The notes under the pieces: generated by a model
Seen by the model: the letters and a program-made list of their open reading frames with translations, nothing else
The model's database searches: none
What the model was told of the DNA's origin: nothing
Made by a program: the position numbers and the translations under genes
Source of the DNA: Streptomyces sp. TSRI0107
GTDB taxonomy: Bacteria > Actinomycetota > Actinomycetes > Streptomycetales > Streptomycetaceae
DNA length: 64,000 nt
Reading direction: 5' to 3'
Assembly (NCBI RefSeq): GCF_001905845.1
Contig: NZ_LIVZ01000007.1
Span: 550,189 to 614,188 of the forward strand
Shown here: positions 50,823 through 58,586 of the stretch, in pieces
Layout of the letters: each line of letters starts with the position of its first letter
How positions within the stretch are numbered: position 1 is the first letter of the stretch

Positions 50823-51964
50823 CGGGTGCTCACCTCTCTCGGGGCGGCCCAGGGGGCCGCCAGCTCGGAGTACAGGGCGAGGGTGTCGGCGGCGGCCGCG
50901 ACCAGGCCGTCGACGCCGGGCACGACCCGGCGCTCCTCCCCCGGCGGCCGGTGCCAGGCGGACTCCGGCAGCGGGGCGGGGTCGGGCGCCAGCCGGATCG
51001 CCTCCACGACCTTCATGAAGGCGCCGGTCTCCGCGGGCGGGACGAGCAGCGGGGCACCGTTCGCCAGGTGGTCGGCGAGGTTCTCCAGGAGGTCGGTGCG
51101 GCCGTACTCGATCTCCTCGGGGCCGTGGTCGGCGCGCTGGAGCAGCACGCGGTCCTGCTTGTACCAGAAGGTGATCCGGCCCCGGCTGCCGTGCACCAGG
51201 ACGTACGGCTCGTCCGGGTGTTCGGCGCACAGGGTGGCGGCGACGGTGACCGGGCGGCCCTGGGCCGTGGTGACCCGGACGCAGGAGGTGTCGTCGGACT
51301 CGATGGCGTTGGCCCGCCACAGCTCGGTCTCGATCCCGGTGACGTCCTCGGCGCGGGTGCTGCCGCCGAGGGCGAGGGCGGTGGCGACGGCGTGCGCGAG
51401 CGGGTTGGTGAGCGCCCCGTCGATCACGTCGGCGCCGTTCAGCCGCCGCTTGCCCGCCCACGGGGCGCGGCGGAAGTACGCCTCGTCCCGGGCCCAGGCG
51501 CCGGCCCCGCCGATGCCGGTGACCGTGCCGATCGCGCCGTCGGCGATCAGCTCGCGGATCGCGGGCACGGCGTGCGAGCCCATCGACTGGAACCCGATCT
51601 GGCAGGCCACGCCCGCCTCGGCGATCCCGTCGGCCATCCGCCGGAACTCGGCGTAGGACGGTGCGGGCGGCTTCTCCAGCAGCAGGTGCACACCCCGGCT
51701 CGCGGCGGCCAGCGCCAGGTCGGTGTGGGTGGGGATCGGCGTGCAGATCACCGCGGCGCGGGCGCCGGTGCTGTCGAGCAGTCCGCCGAAGTCGGCGGAC
51801 TGGGCGGGAAGTTCGCCGCCGAACTCGTCCTCGGTCAGCGGGGTCAGCTCGCAGATGCCCACCAGCCGTACGACGCCCAGCTCCTGGAGGCGGCGGATGT
51901 TCGCCACGTGCCAGCGGCCGTGGCCGCGGGCGCCGGCGAGGACCAGCGGCAGGGGTTCGGTCAT
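50819..51964 (-). CDS. Gfo/Idh/MocA family oxidoreductase
   Basis: A 381-residue NAD(P)-dependent dehydrogenase of the Gfo/Idh/MocA fold. The Rossmann nucleotide loop LVLAGARGHGRWHVANIRRL lies at the N-terminus, then AAVICTPIPTHTDLALAAAS, and the EKP motif in GVHLLLEKPPAPSYAEFRRM. A C-terminal beta-sheet substrate domain follows. Probable substrate is a sugar or sugar acid released from pectin; conversion of L-arabinose to its lactone is one option but is unproven. It overlaps the PL1 gene upstream and the DUF6807 gene downstream by four bases each. Confidence 0.87.
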   Translation of the reverse strand: MTEPLPLVLAGARGHGRWHVANIRRLQELGVVRLVGICELTPLTEDEFGGELPAQSADFGGLLDSTGARAAVICTPIPTHTDLALAAASRGVHLLLEKPPAPSYAEFRRMADGIAEAGVACQIGFQSMGSHAVPAIRELIADGAIGTVTGIGGAGAWARDEAYFRRAPWAGKRRLNGADVIDGALTNPLAHAVATALALGGSTRAEDVTGIETELWRANAIESDDTSCVRVTTAQGRPVTVAATLCAEHPDEPYVLVHGSRGRITFWYKQDRVLLQRADHGPEEIEYGRTDLLENLADHLANGAPLLVPPAETGAFMKVVEAIRLAPDPAPLPESAWHRPPGEERRVVPGVDGLVAAAADTLALYSELAAPWAAPREVSTR

Positions 51965-53256
51965 GGGACCCTCCCCGCTCCCGCGCCGTGCGCGACCGCC
52001 CGGTCGGCCTTCGCGGCGCTGTCGATCGTGCCGTGCAGGGCGGGCGTCCAGCCGACGTCGGCGGTCAGGTCGCGCTCGCTGCCCGAGTTGTAGGCGTTGT
52101 AGATGGTGAGCAGGTCGACCGGGTAGCCGTTGAAAAGGCTGCCGCTGTCGTGCAGGGCGGTGCCGTTCCAGCTCTTGACCAGGTCGGCGGCCTCGATGTG
52201 GCTCGGCGTGTGGAAGGCGTTGTGCTCGGCGTACACCGCCGACTCGGTGCTGACGCCGATGGAGTAGCGGTAGTCGTGGGCGTCCTCCGGGACGACGTAC
52301 CGGTTGTTGTAGACGTGCACCTGACCGAAGCGGACGCGCGGGGCGCGCTGGACGACCGACTCGAACTCGTTGTGGTGCAGGGTGACCCGCAGCTTGCCGC
52401 GGTCGCCGGTGGCGCTGTCGCCGTTGCCGATGAGCATCGCCTTGTCGTGGTCGGCGAACCGGCTCCAGGAGACGGTGACCAGGTCGGAGCCGTTCGTGAT
52501 GTCCAGCAGGCCGTCGTGGCGCAGGTAGTTGCGGGCGAAGTAGGACGGCTCGTCCTCGTCGAGGTGGCCCTTGTCGCTCAGGGTGACGTGGTCGACCCAG
52601 ACATGGCTCGCGCCGCGCAGCCAGATGGTGTCGTAGGCCGCCTTCCAGTCGCCGAGGCCGCCGGAGTTGGGCTGCCAGACGGGGAAGCAGTCGTAGGCAT
52701 CGCGGACCTCCAGGTTGCGGACGATGACGTTGTCCGCGTCGCTGATCTGGAGGCTCGCGCCCTTGAGGACCGCGTCGTCGCCGAGGCCGACGATCGTGGT
52801 GTTGGAGCCGACGCGCAGCTCGACCCGCTCGGCCTGCTTCGCCGCGGACGCCTTGCGGGCCTCCTCCTGCGGGCCGCTCGGCTTGGCGGAGCCCCAGGTG
52901 CGGGGGTCGTAGGCGGCGAGGTACTTCTTCAGGCCGTAGCCGTCGGTGGCGTAGTCCTCGCAGTCGAGGCGGCGGCCCCGGTCGTCGGTGTTGGCGTCGA
53001 TGGTCCCGGCGATCCGGATGATCTTCGGGGTGGCGCTGCCTCCGTCGAGGGCGCGGACCAGTCCGGCCCGGTCCGTGACGGTGAAGACGTGCGCGTCGTC
53101 GGCCGCCGCGCCGCCGGTGGTGCCGCCGTCGGCGGCGGCCCAGCCGTCGCCCGGGGCGAGGGTGTCGCGGCTGACGTCGCGGGCGTCGTCGGCGTGCGCG
53201 GGCACGCACAGCACACCCAGCAGGGCGGCCGCCAGGGTGGCGTGACGCAGTCTCAT
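51961..53256 (-). CDS. Secreted pectate lyase, family PL1 (second copy)
   Basis: A 431-residue PL1 lyase with signal peptide (HATLAAALLGVLCVPAHA-DD). Beta-helix landmarks are KIIRIAGTIDANTDDRG, NTTIVGLGDDAVLKGASLQI, DTIWLRGASHVWVDHVTLSD, HDGLLDITNGSDLVTVSWSR, and catalytic QRAPRVRFGQVHVYNNRYVV. It is encoded inside the transporter operon: its ATG overlaps the permease stop and its stop overlaps the oxidoreductase start (ATGA both times), unusual for a secreted enzyme gene. Paralogue of the lyase at 42762. Confidence 0.93.
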   Translation of the reverse strand: MRLRHATLAAALLGVLCVPAHADDARDVSRDTLAPGDGWAAADGGTTGGAAADDAHVFTVTDRAGLVRALDGGSATPKIIRIAGTIDANTDDRGRRLDCEDYATDGYGLKKYLAAYDPRTWGSAKPSGPQEEARKASAAKQAERVELRVGSNTTIVGLGDDAVLKGASLQISDADNVIVRNLEVRDAYDCFPVWQPNSGGLGDWKAAYDTIWLRGASHVWVDHVTLSDKGHLDEDEPSYFARNYLRHDGLLDITNGSDLVTVSWSRFADHDKAMLIGNGDSATGDRGKLRVTLHHNEFESVVQRAPRVRFGQVHVYNNRYVVPEDAHDYRYSIGVSTESAVYAEHNAFHTPSHIEAADLVKSWNGTALHDSGSLFNGYPVDLLTIYNAYNSGSERDLTADVGWTPALHGTIDSAAKADRAVAHGAGAGRVP

Positions 53257-54152
53257 CCCTTCACCGCCCCCGCGCTGAAGCCGGTGATCAGCCACTTCTG
53301 GATGAAGGCGAAGACGACGACCACCGGGACGGCGGCGATGATGCCGCCCGCCGCGAGGGCGCCGAGGTCGACGCTGTCCGCGCTCATCAGGGTGTTCAGG
53401 CCGACCGGGATGGTCTGCTTGGCCTGGTTGTTGAGGAACATCAGGGCGAACAGGAAGTGGTTCCAGGAGTGCACGAAGGCGAAGGAACCGACCGCGATCA
53501 GCCCGGGGCGCAGCAGCGGCAGCACGATCACCCGGAAGGCGGTGAGCCGGTTGCAGCCGTCGACCCAGGCCGCCTCCTCCAGGGAGTACGGCACGTTCTT
53601 GATGAAGTTGCTGATCAGGATCATCGACAGCGGCAGCTGGAAGACCGTCTCGGCGATGATGACGCTGCCGAGCGAGTTGATCATCTGGAGCTCGGCGAAG
53701 ATCTCGAACAGCGGGACCAGCAGCAGCGCGCCGGGCACGAACTGCGAGCACAGCAGGGCCAGCATGAAGCCCCGCTTGATCTTGAAGTCGAAACGGGCGA
53801 GGGCGTAGCCGCCGGCCAGGGCGACGACGGTGGTCAGCACCAGGGTGGCGAGACCGACGAGCACGCTGTTGCCGAAGTAGGTGCCGAACTGCCGCTCCGT
53901 CCACACCTTCTCGAAGTGGTCGAAGGTGATCGGCCAGGGCACCAGCGAGGTGGAGCCGGCCGGGCGCAGGGCGAAGAGCAGGATCCAGTAGAACGGGATC
54001 AGGGTGAAGACCAGGTAGATCGACAGCGGCAGGTAGATCTGCCAGCGGGGGACCTCGTCCCAGCCGCGGTGCTTCGTCTGCACCGGGCGCTCGGGCTCGG
54101 TCGGGGCCGGGCGCGGCGCGGGGACGACCGGGGCCTCCTTGATGGTGCTCAC
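53253..54152 (-). CDS. Sugar ABC transporter permease (MalG type)
   Basis: A 299-residue CUT1 permease with six membrane helices. The first is YLPLSIYLVFTLIPFYWILL. The EAA loop reads YSLEEAAWVDGCNRLTAFRV, followed by IVLPLLRPGLIAVGSFAFVH. A Pro-rich cytoplasmic N-terminus of about 40 residues comes first. It pairs with the MalF-type permease encoded just upstream, with which it shares a GTGA overlap. No ATPase gene is nearby. Confidence 0.93.
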   Translation of the reverse strand: MSTIKEAPVVPAPRPAPTEPERPVQTKHRGWDEVPRWQIYLPLSIYLVFTLIPFYWILLFALRPAGSTSLVPWPITFDHFEKVWTERQFGTYFGNSVLVGLATLVLTTVVALAGGYALARFDFKIKRGFMLALLCSQFVPGALLLVPLFEIFAELQMINSLGSVIIAETVFQLPLSMILISNFIKNVPYSLEEAAWVDGCNRLTAFRVIVLPLLRPGLIAVGSFAFVHSWNHFLFALMFLNNQAKQTIPVGLNTLMSADSVDLGALAAGGIIAAVPVVVVFAFIQKWLITGFSAGAVKG

Positions 54153-55084
54153 TTGGACTCGCCTCCGAACTTGCTCAGCCGCAGATAGACGATCGAGCAG
54201 AAGAGCAGGATCACGAACGCGACCGTGGTCAGGGCCGACGCGTAACCGAAGTCGTGGGCGTCGACGCTGGTGTTGGCGATGTACAGCGGCAGGGTCGTGG
54301 TCTCGCCGGCCGGTCCGCCGCCGGTCAGGGTGTAGAGCAGGTCGACGTTGTTGAACTCCCACACCGCGCGCAGCAGCGTGGACAGGACGATGGCGTCCTT
54401 CAGGTGGGGCAGGGTGATGTGCCAGAACTGCTTGATCCGGCTGGCGCCGTCGACCTCGGCGGCCTCGTACAGGTCCTTCGAGACGGACTGGAGGTCGGCG
54501 AGGATGAGGATGGCGAAGAAGGGCACGCCGCGCCACAGGTCGGCGACGACCACCGCCGGGAACACGGTGGAGGTGTCCGACAGCCAGCTGGTGCCGTAGG
54601 AGCCGATGCCCATGTCGGCGAGGTAGCGGGTGACGCCGGTCTGGGAGTTGTAGAGCAGCACCCAGATCGCCGAGGTCAGCACGCCTGAGACGGCCCACGG
54701 CGAGAAGACCAGGGCGCGTCCCAGTGCCCGGCCGACGAAGGTCTGGTTGACGATCAGGGCCAGCGCGAGACCGAACAGCAGCTGGAGTCCGACCTCGACG
54801 ACGACCCACTTGGCGCTGAAGGTGAGGGTGTCCCAGAAGACCGGGTCCTCGGTGAAGGCGTGGACGAAGTTGTCGAAGCCCGCGAAACCGTTCCGCCACG
54901 GCTTGGTGGGGTTGTAGTCCTGCAGGCTGTAGTAGAAGACGCTGATCACCGGGTAGGCGATGAAGCCCAGCATCAGCAGGGCCGCCGGCGCGATCAGCAG
55001 GTACGGGAGCCTGCGCGGGGTGGCGGAGGCACGGCGCCGCCGGGGTGGCGCGGGCGGTTTCGCCACGGCTGCGGCTTGGGCCAT
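54149..55084 (-). CDS. Sugar ABC transporter permease (MalF type)
   Basis: A 311-residue CUT1 permease with six membrane helices, beginning LPYLLIAPAALLMLGFIAYP. It carries AYPVISVFYYSLQDYNPT, ALVFSPWAVSGVLTSAIWVL, and the EAA loop LYEAAEVDGASRIKQFWHIT, then LPHLKDAIVLSTLLRAVWEF. The ATG has GGAGAA upstream. First gene of the downstream half of the operon, 78 bases after the dehydratase stop; that gap contains a LacI-style palindrome (55105-55115) and a second inverted repeat. Confidence 0.93.
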   Translation of the reverse strand: MAQAAAVAKPPAPPRRRRASATPRRLPYLLIAPAALLMLGFIAYPVISVFYYSLQDYNPTKPWRNGFAGFDNFVHAFTEDPVFWDTLTFSAKWVVVEVGLQLLFGLALALIVNQTFVGRALGRALVFSPWAVSGVLTSAIWVLLYNSQTGVTRYLADMGIGSYGTSWLSDTSTVFPAVVVADLWRGVPFFAILILADLQSVSKDLYEAAEVDGASRIKQFWHITLPHLKDAIVLSTLLRAVWEFNNVDLLYTLTGGGPAGETTTLPLYIANTSVDAHDFGYASALTTVAFVILLFCSIVYLRLSKFGGESK

Positions 55085-55104
55085 GACTGTTCTCCGTTCT
55101 CGGT

Positions 55105-55132
55105 GAAGCGCTTTCCGAAGGATGTTCGACAT
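55105..55132. promoter_or_regulatory. Operator-like inverted repeats before the sugar permease genes
   Basis: GAAGCGCTTTC at 55105-55115 has the AAGCGCTT core typical of LacI-family operators. ATGTTCGACAT at 55122-55132 is a second inverted repeat with perfect four-base arms. Both lie between the dehydratase and permease genes, where an internal promoter could be placed. Confidence 0.5.
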
Positions 55133-55162
55133 TTCGGCCAAGAGAGACCCGGCCGAGTGCTG

Positions 55163-56887
55163 CTAGCCCGCGTACGGGTCCTGCACCTTGCCCGGCCGCG
55201 CGAGGAACTCGAAGTCGCAGCCGGTGTCCGCCTGGGTGATCTGCTCGTTGTAGAGCGCGCCGTAGCCACGCTCGTAGCGGGTGGGCGGCGGGGTCCACTC
55301 GGCGCGGCGCCGGTCCAGCTCCTCGTCGTCCACGTTCAGGTGCAGGGTGCGCGCCTCGACGTCCAGGGTGATCAGGTCGCCGGTGCGCACCAGCGCCAGC
55401 GGTCCGCCGACGTACGACTCCGGCGCCACGTGCAGCACGCACGCGCCGTAGCTCGTACCGCTCATCCGGGCGTCGGAGATCCGCACCATGTCCCGCACGC
55501 CCTGCTTCAGCAGGTGGTCGGGGATCGGCAGCATGCCGTACTCGGGCATGCCCGGACCGCCCTTGGGGCCGGCGTTGCGCAGCACCAGCACGCTGTCGGC
55601 GGTGATCCCCAGCGCCGGGTCGTTGATGGTGCGCTGCATGGTCCTGTAGTCGTCGAAGACGACCGCGGGACCGGTGTGCTTCAGCAGGTGCCGTTCGGCT
55701 GCGATGTGCTTGATGACCGCGCCGTCCGGGCAGAGGTTGCCGCGCAGCACCGCGACCCCGCCCTCCTTCGCCACCGGGTTCTCCCGGGGCCGGATGACGT
55801 CGTCGTCGTGGACCCGGGCGCTCTCGATCTGCTCCCGCATCGTGTCGTACGACACCGTCGGCCGGTCCAGGTGCAGCAGGTCCGGGATGCGGGAGAGGAA
55901 GCCGGGCAGGCCGCCGGCGAAGTGGAAGTCCTCCATGAGGTACTTCTGTCCGCCGGGCCGGACGTTGGCGAGGACCGGGACGGTGCGGGCGATGCGGTCG
56001 AAGTCGTCCAGGGTGAGCTTGACGCCCGCGCGGCCGGCCATGGCGATCAGGTGGATCACGGCGTTGGTGGAGCCGCCGAGACCGAGGACGGTGGTCACCG
56101 CGTCCTCGAAGGCGTCACGGGTGAGGATGCCGGAGAGCCTGCGGTCCCTGTGGACCAGTTCGACGATGCGCAGGCCCGCCGCGGCGGCCATCCGGTCGTG
56201 CCCGGAGTCGACGGCCGGGATGCTGGAGGCCCCCGGCACGGTCACGCCCAGCGCCTCGGCGGCGGCGGTCAGCGTGGACGCCGTGCCCATGGTCATGCAG
56301 TGGCCGGGCGAGCGGGCCAGGCCGCTCTCCAGTTCCTGCATCTCGCAGTCGCCGATGAGACCGGCGCGCTTGTCGTCCCAGTACTTCCACATGTCGGTGC
56401 CGGAGCCCAGCACCTCGTTGCGCCAGTGACCGGGCAGCATGGGACCGGCCGGGACGAAGACCGCCGGCAGGTCGACGCTCGCGGCACCCATCAGGAGGGC
56501 GGGCGTGGACTTGTCGCAGCCGCCCATCAGCACCGCGCCGTCGACCGGGTAGGAGCGCAGCAGCTCCTCGGTCTCCATGGCGAGCATGTTGCGGTAGAGC
56601 ATGGGGGTCGGCTTCTGGAAGGTCTCGCTGAGGGTGGAGACCGGGAACTCCAGCGGGAAGCCGCCCGCCTGCCAGACGCCCCGCTTGACCGCCTGCGCGC
56701 GGTCGCGCAGGTGGACGTGGCAGGGGTTGATGTCCGACCAGGTGTTGAGGATCGCGATGACCGGCTTGCCCAGGTGCTCCTCGGGCAGATAGCCGAGCTG
56801 GCGGGTGCGGGCCCGGTGGCTGAACGAGCGCAGTCCGTCGGTGCCGTACCACTGGTGGCTGCGGAGTTCTTCGGGGCGACGGGTCAT
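55163..56887 (-). CDS. IlvD/Edd family sugar-acid dehydratase (arabinonate dehydratase-like)
   Basis: A 574-residue Fe-S dehydratase. Family motifs are NTWSDINPCHVHLRDRAQAV, MGGCDKSTPALLMGAASVDL (cluster Cys), IGDCEMQELESGLARSPGHC (further cluster Cys), and SIPAVDSGHDRMAAAAGLRI. The C-terminal domain has NAGPKGGPGMPEYGMLPIPD and ISDARMSGTSYGACVLHVAP. Its sequence leans to sugar-acid dehydratases (L-arabinonate, D-xylonate), not to branched-chain IlvD, in line with the next-door DapA-fold gene, whose stop overlaps its ATG. Confidence 0.9.
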   Translation of the reverse strand: MTRRPEELRSHQWYGTDGLRSFSHRARTRQLGYLPEEHLGKPVIAILNTWSDINPCHVHLRDRAQAVKRGVWQAGGFPLEFPVSTLSETFQKPTPMLYRNMLAMETEELLRSYPVDGAVLMGGCDKSTPALLMGAASVDLPAVFVPAGPMLPGHWRNEVLGSGTDMWKYWDDKRAGLIGDCEMQELESGLARSPGHCMTMGTASTLTAAAEALGVTVPGASSIPAVDSGHDRMAAAAGLRIVELVHRDRRLSGILTRDAFEDAVTTVLGLGGSTNAVIHLIAMAGRAGVKLTLDDFDRIARTVPVLANVRPGGQKYLMEDFHFAGGLPGFLSRIPDLLHLDRPTVSYDTMREQIESARVHDDDVIRPRENPVAKEGGVAVLRGNLCPDGAVIKHIAAERHLLKHTGPAVVFDDYRTMQRTINDPALGITADSVLVLRNAGPKGGPGMPEYGMLPIPDHLLKQGVRDMVRISDARMSGTSYGACVLHVAPESYVGGPLALVRTGDLITLDVEARTLHLNVDDEELDRRRAEWTPPPTRYERGYGALYNEQITQADTGCDFEFLARPGKVQDPYAG

Positions 56888-57792
56888 ATGGACCACCCGG
56901 CGGCGATCACGGCGACCTCGGAGCGCTCCTGCTCCGGCAGCGGCTTGCTCGGCGGGCGCACCTCGCGACGGCACAGGCCGAGCGAGGCCAGGGCCTCCTT
57001 GACGACGGTGACGTTGTTGGCGGAGCCGTTGGCGGCGCGCAGCTCCTCGAAGCGGCGGATCTGCTCCCAGACCTTCATCGCGGCCGGGTAGTCGCCGGCC
57101 CGGAGGGCTTCGAGCATGTTCAGCGAGACGGCCGGGGCGACGTTCACCAGGCCCGAGGTGAAACCGGTGGCGCCCGCGGAGAAGTACGACGGGGCGTACG
57201 GCTCGGCGAGCCCGGCCACCCACACGAAGCGGTCCAGGCCCGCGTCCCGGGCGAAGGCGGCGAAGCGGGCGGCGTCCGGGACGGCGTACTTGACGCCGAT
57301 CACGTTCGGGCAGGCGTCGGCCAGTTCGGCGAGCCGGTCGCCGTGCAGCTGCGGGTTGCGGATGTAGGGGACGACGCCCAGCTCGGGCACGGCCTCGGCG
57401 ATCGCGCGGTGGTAGTCGACCCAGCCGCTCTGCGAGACGTACGGGTGGACGGGCTGGTGCACCATCACCATCTGCGCGCCGTGCTCGCGGGCGTGCCGGG
57501 CGCAGGCCACGGCGGTCGGCACGTCGTGGCCGACGCCGACCAGGATCACCGCGCGGTCGCCGGCCTCGTCGATGGTCAGCTCGGTGACGAGCTGCCGCTC
57601 CTGGGGCGTCAGGGCGTAGAACTCTCCGGTGTTGCCGTTGGGGGTGAGGGTCCCGACCCCACCGTCGAGCAGACGACGCAGCAGGGCCCGGTGGGTGTCC
57701 TGGTCGACGGAGCCGTCCTCGGCGAACGGTGTCACCGGGATCGCGACCACGTCGGCCAGGGCCGCCCGCTGGGTCTCGAACGTCGTTGTCAT
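56884..57792 (-). CDS. DapA-fold 2-keto-3-deoxy sugar-acid dehydratase or aldolase
   Basis: A 302-residue TIM-barrel lyase of the dihydrodipicolinate synthase/N-acetylneuraminate lyase superfamily. The N-terminal TLTPNGNTGEFYALTPQERQ replaces the GTTGE of DapA. The catalytic Tyr is probably in VVPYIRNPQLHG and the Schiff-base Lys in NVIGVKYAVPDAARF. Together with the dehydratase just downstream it should act on a 2-keto-3-deoxy acid, for example L-2-keto-3-deoxyarabonate, giving 2-oxoglutarate semialdehyde or pyruvate. Overlaps with gntR and the dehydratase gene are both ATGA. Confidence 0.87.
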   Translation of the reverse strand: MTTTFETQRAALADVVAIPVTPFAEDGSVDQDTHRALLRRLLDGGVGTLTPNGNTGEFYALTPQERQLVTELTIDEAGDRAVILVGVGHDVPTAVACARHAREHGAQMVMVHQPVHPYVSQSGWVDYHRAIAEAVPELGVVPYIRNPQLHGDRLAELADACPNVIGVKYAVPDAARFAAFARDAGLDRFVWVAGLAEPYAPSYFSAGATGFTSGLVNVAPAVSLNMLEALRAGDYPAAMKVWEQIRRFEELRAANGSANNVTVVKEALASLGLCRREVRPPSKPLPEQERSEVAVIAAGWSI

Positions 57793-58457
57793 GCCTGACC
57801 GTCCTCTCCCTGGACCTCGCCCTGTACTTCGGGGAAGGCCCGCTCGACGAAGGACGCGATGTGGGCGTGGAGGGCGCGCGCCGCGCCGTCGGCGTCGCCG
57901 CCGAGGGCGAGCCGCAGGATCTCGCGGTGCTCACTGGCCTCCCGCTCCCACGAGGGGTCGGCGGCCCAGGCCACGGCCGAGACGAGGGCCGCCTGGTCGC
58001 GGACCTCGTCCAGCATCCGGCCGAGCAGCGGGTTGCCGCACGACACGTACAGGGCGCGGTGGAACTCCCGGTTGGCGAGCGACCGTTCGGCGGTGTCCGT
58101 GGCGTCGTCCGCCCTGGTCAGCGCGTCCCGGGCGGCGTCCAGGGAGGAGCCGCGGCGCACGGTGCGGCGCAGTGCCTCGGGCTCCAGGAGCAGCCGCACG
58201 TCGTAGACCTCGCGCGCCATGTCCGCGTCGACCATGCGCACGGTGACGCCCTTGTACTGGCTCATCACCACCAGCCCGGTCCCGGCCAGGGTCTTCAGCG
58301 CCTCGCGGACCGGGGTCTTGGAGACCCCGAACTGCGCGGCCAGCTCGGTCTCGACCAGGGCCTGGCCCGGCGTCAGCTGTCCGGTCAGGATGCGGTGTTT
58401 GATCCCTTCCAGCACGAACTGCGTGCGTGAGGGGATCGGCGTGGGCACAGAGGTCAT
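57789..58457 (-). CDS. GntR family regulator (FadR/FCD subgroup)
   Basis: A 222-residue regulator. The winged helix-turn-helix (about residues 10-75) has ILTGQLTPGQALVETELAAQ and FGVSKTPVREALKTLAGTGL. The helical FCD domain (about 85-210) has DVRLLLEPEALRRTV, NREFHRALYVSCGNPLLGRM, and HREILRLALGGDADGAARAL, whose Asp/His residues form a metal and ligand site. The C-terminus has a short duplicated tail (VQGEVQGEDG). First gene of the pectin/arabinan operon and probably its autoregulated repressor. Confidence 0.9.
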   Translation of the reverse strand: MTSVPTPIPSRTQFVLEGIKHRILTGQLTPGQALVETELAAQFGVSKTPVREALKTLAGTGLVVMSQYKGVTVRMVDADMAREVYDVRLLLEPEALRRTVRRGSSLDAARDALTRADDATDTAERSLANREFHRALYVSCGNPLLGRMLDEVRDQAALVSAVAWAADPSWEREASEHREILRLALGGDADGAARALHAHIASFVERAFPEVQGEVQGEDGQA

Positions 58458-58472
58458 GCGCGCCTCTCGGAT

Positions 58473-58547
58473 ATCGCGTATCGCGTCTCATATATGACGT
58501 ACGAAGTACGACGCGTTGAAGGTAGGAGTGCCCCCGTGTTTCGTCAA
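58473..58547 (-). promoter_or_regulatory. gntR promoter and clustered operator-like repeats
   Basis: On the reverse strand, TTGACG (58547-58542), 17 bases and TACCTT (58524-58519) form a sigma-70-like promoter. Between it and the gntR start lie CGTAC-GAA-GTACG (58498-58510), the perfect palindrome TCATATATGA (58488-58497) and two tandem ATCGCGT copies (58473-58486). These are good candidates for GntR autoregulation. Confidence 0.6.
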
Positions 58548-58586
58548 TGCTTCTGACAAAGGAAGTTGAGGTTGCCGGTTTCGCCG

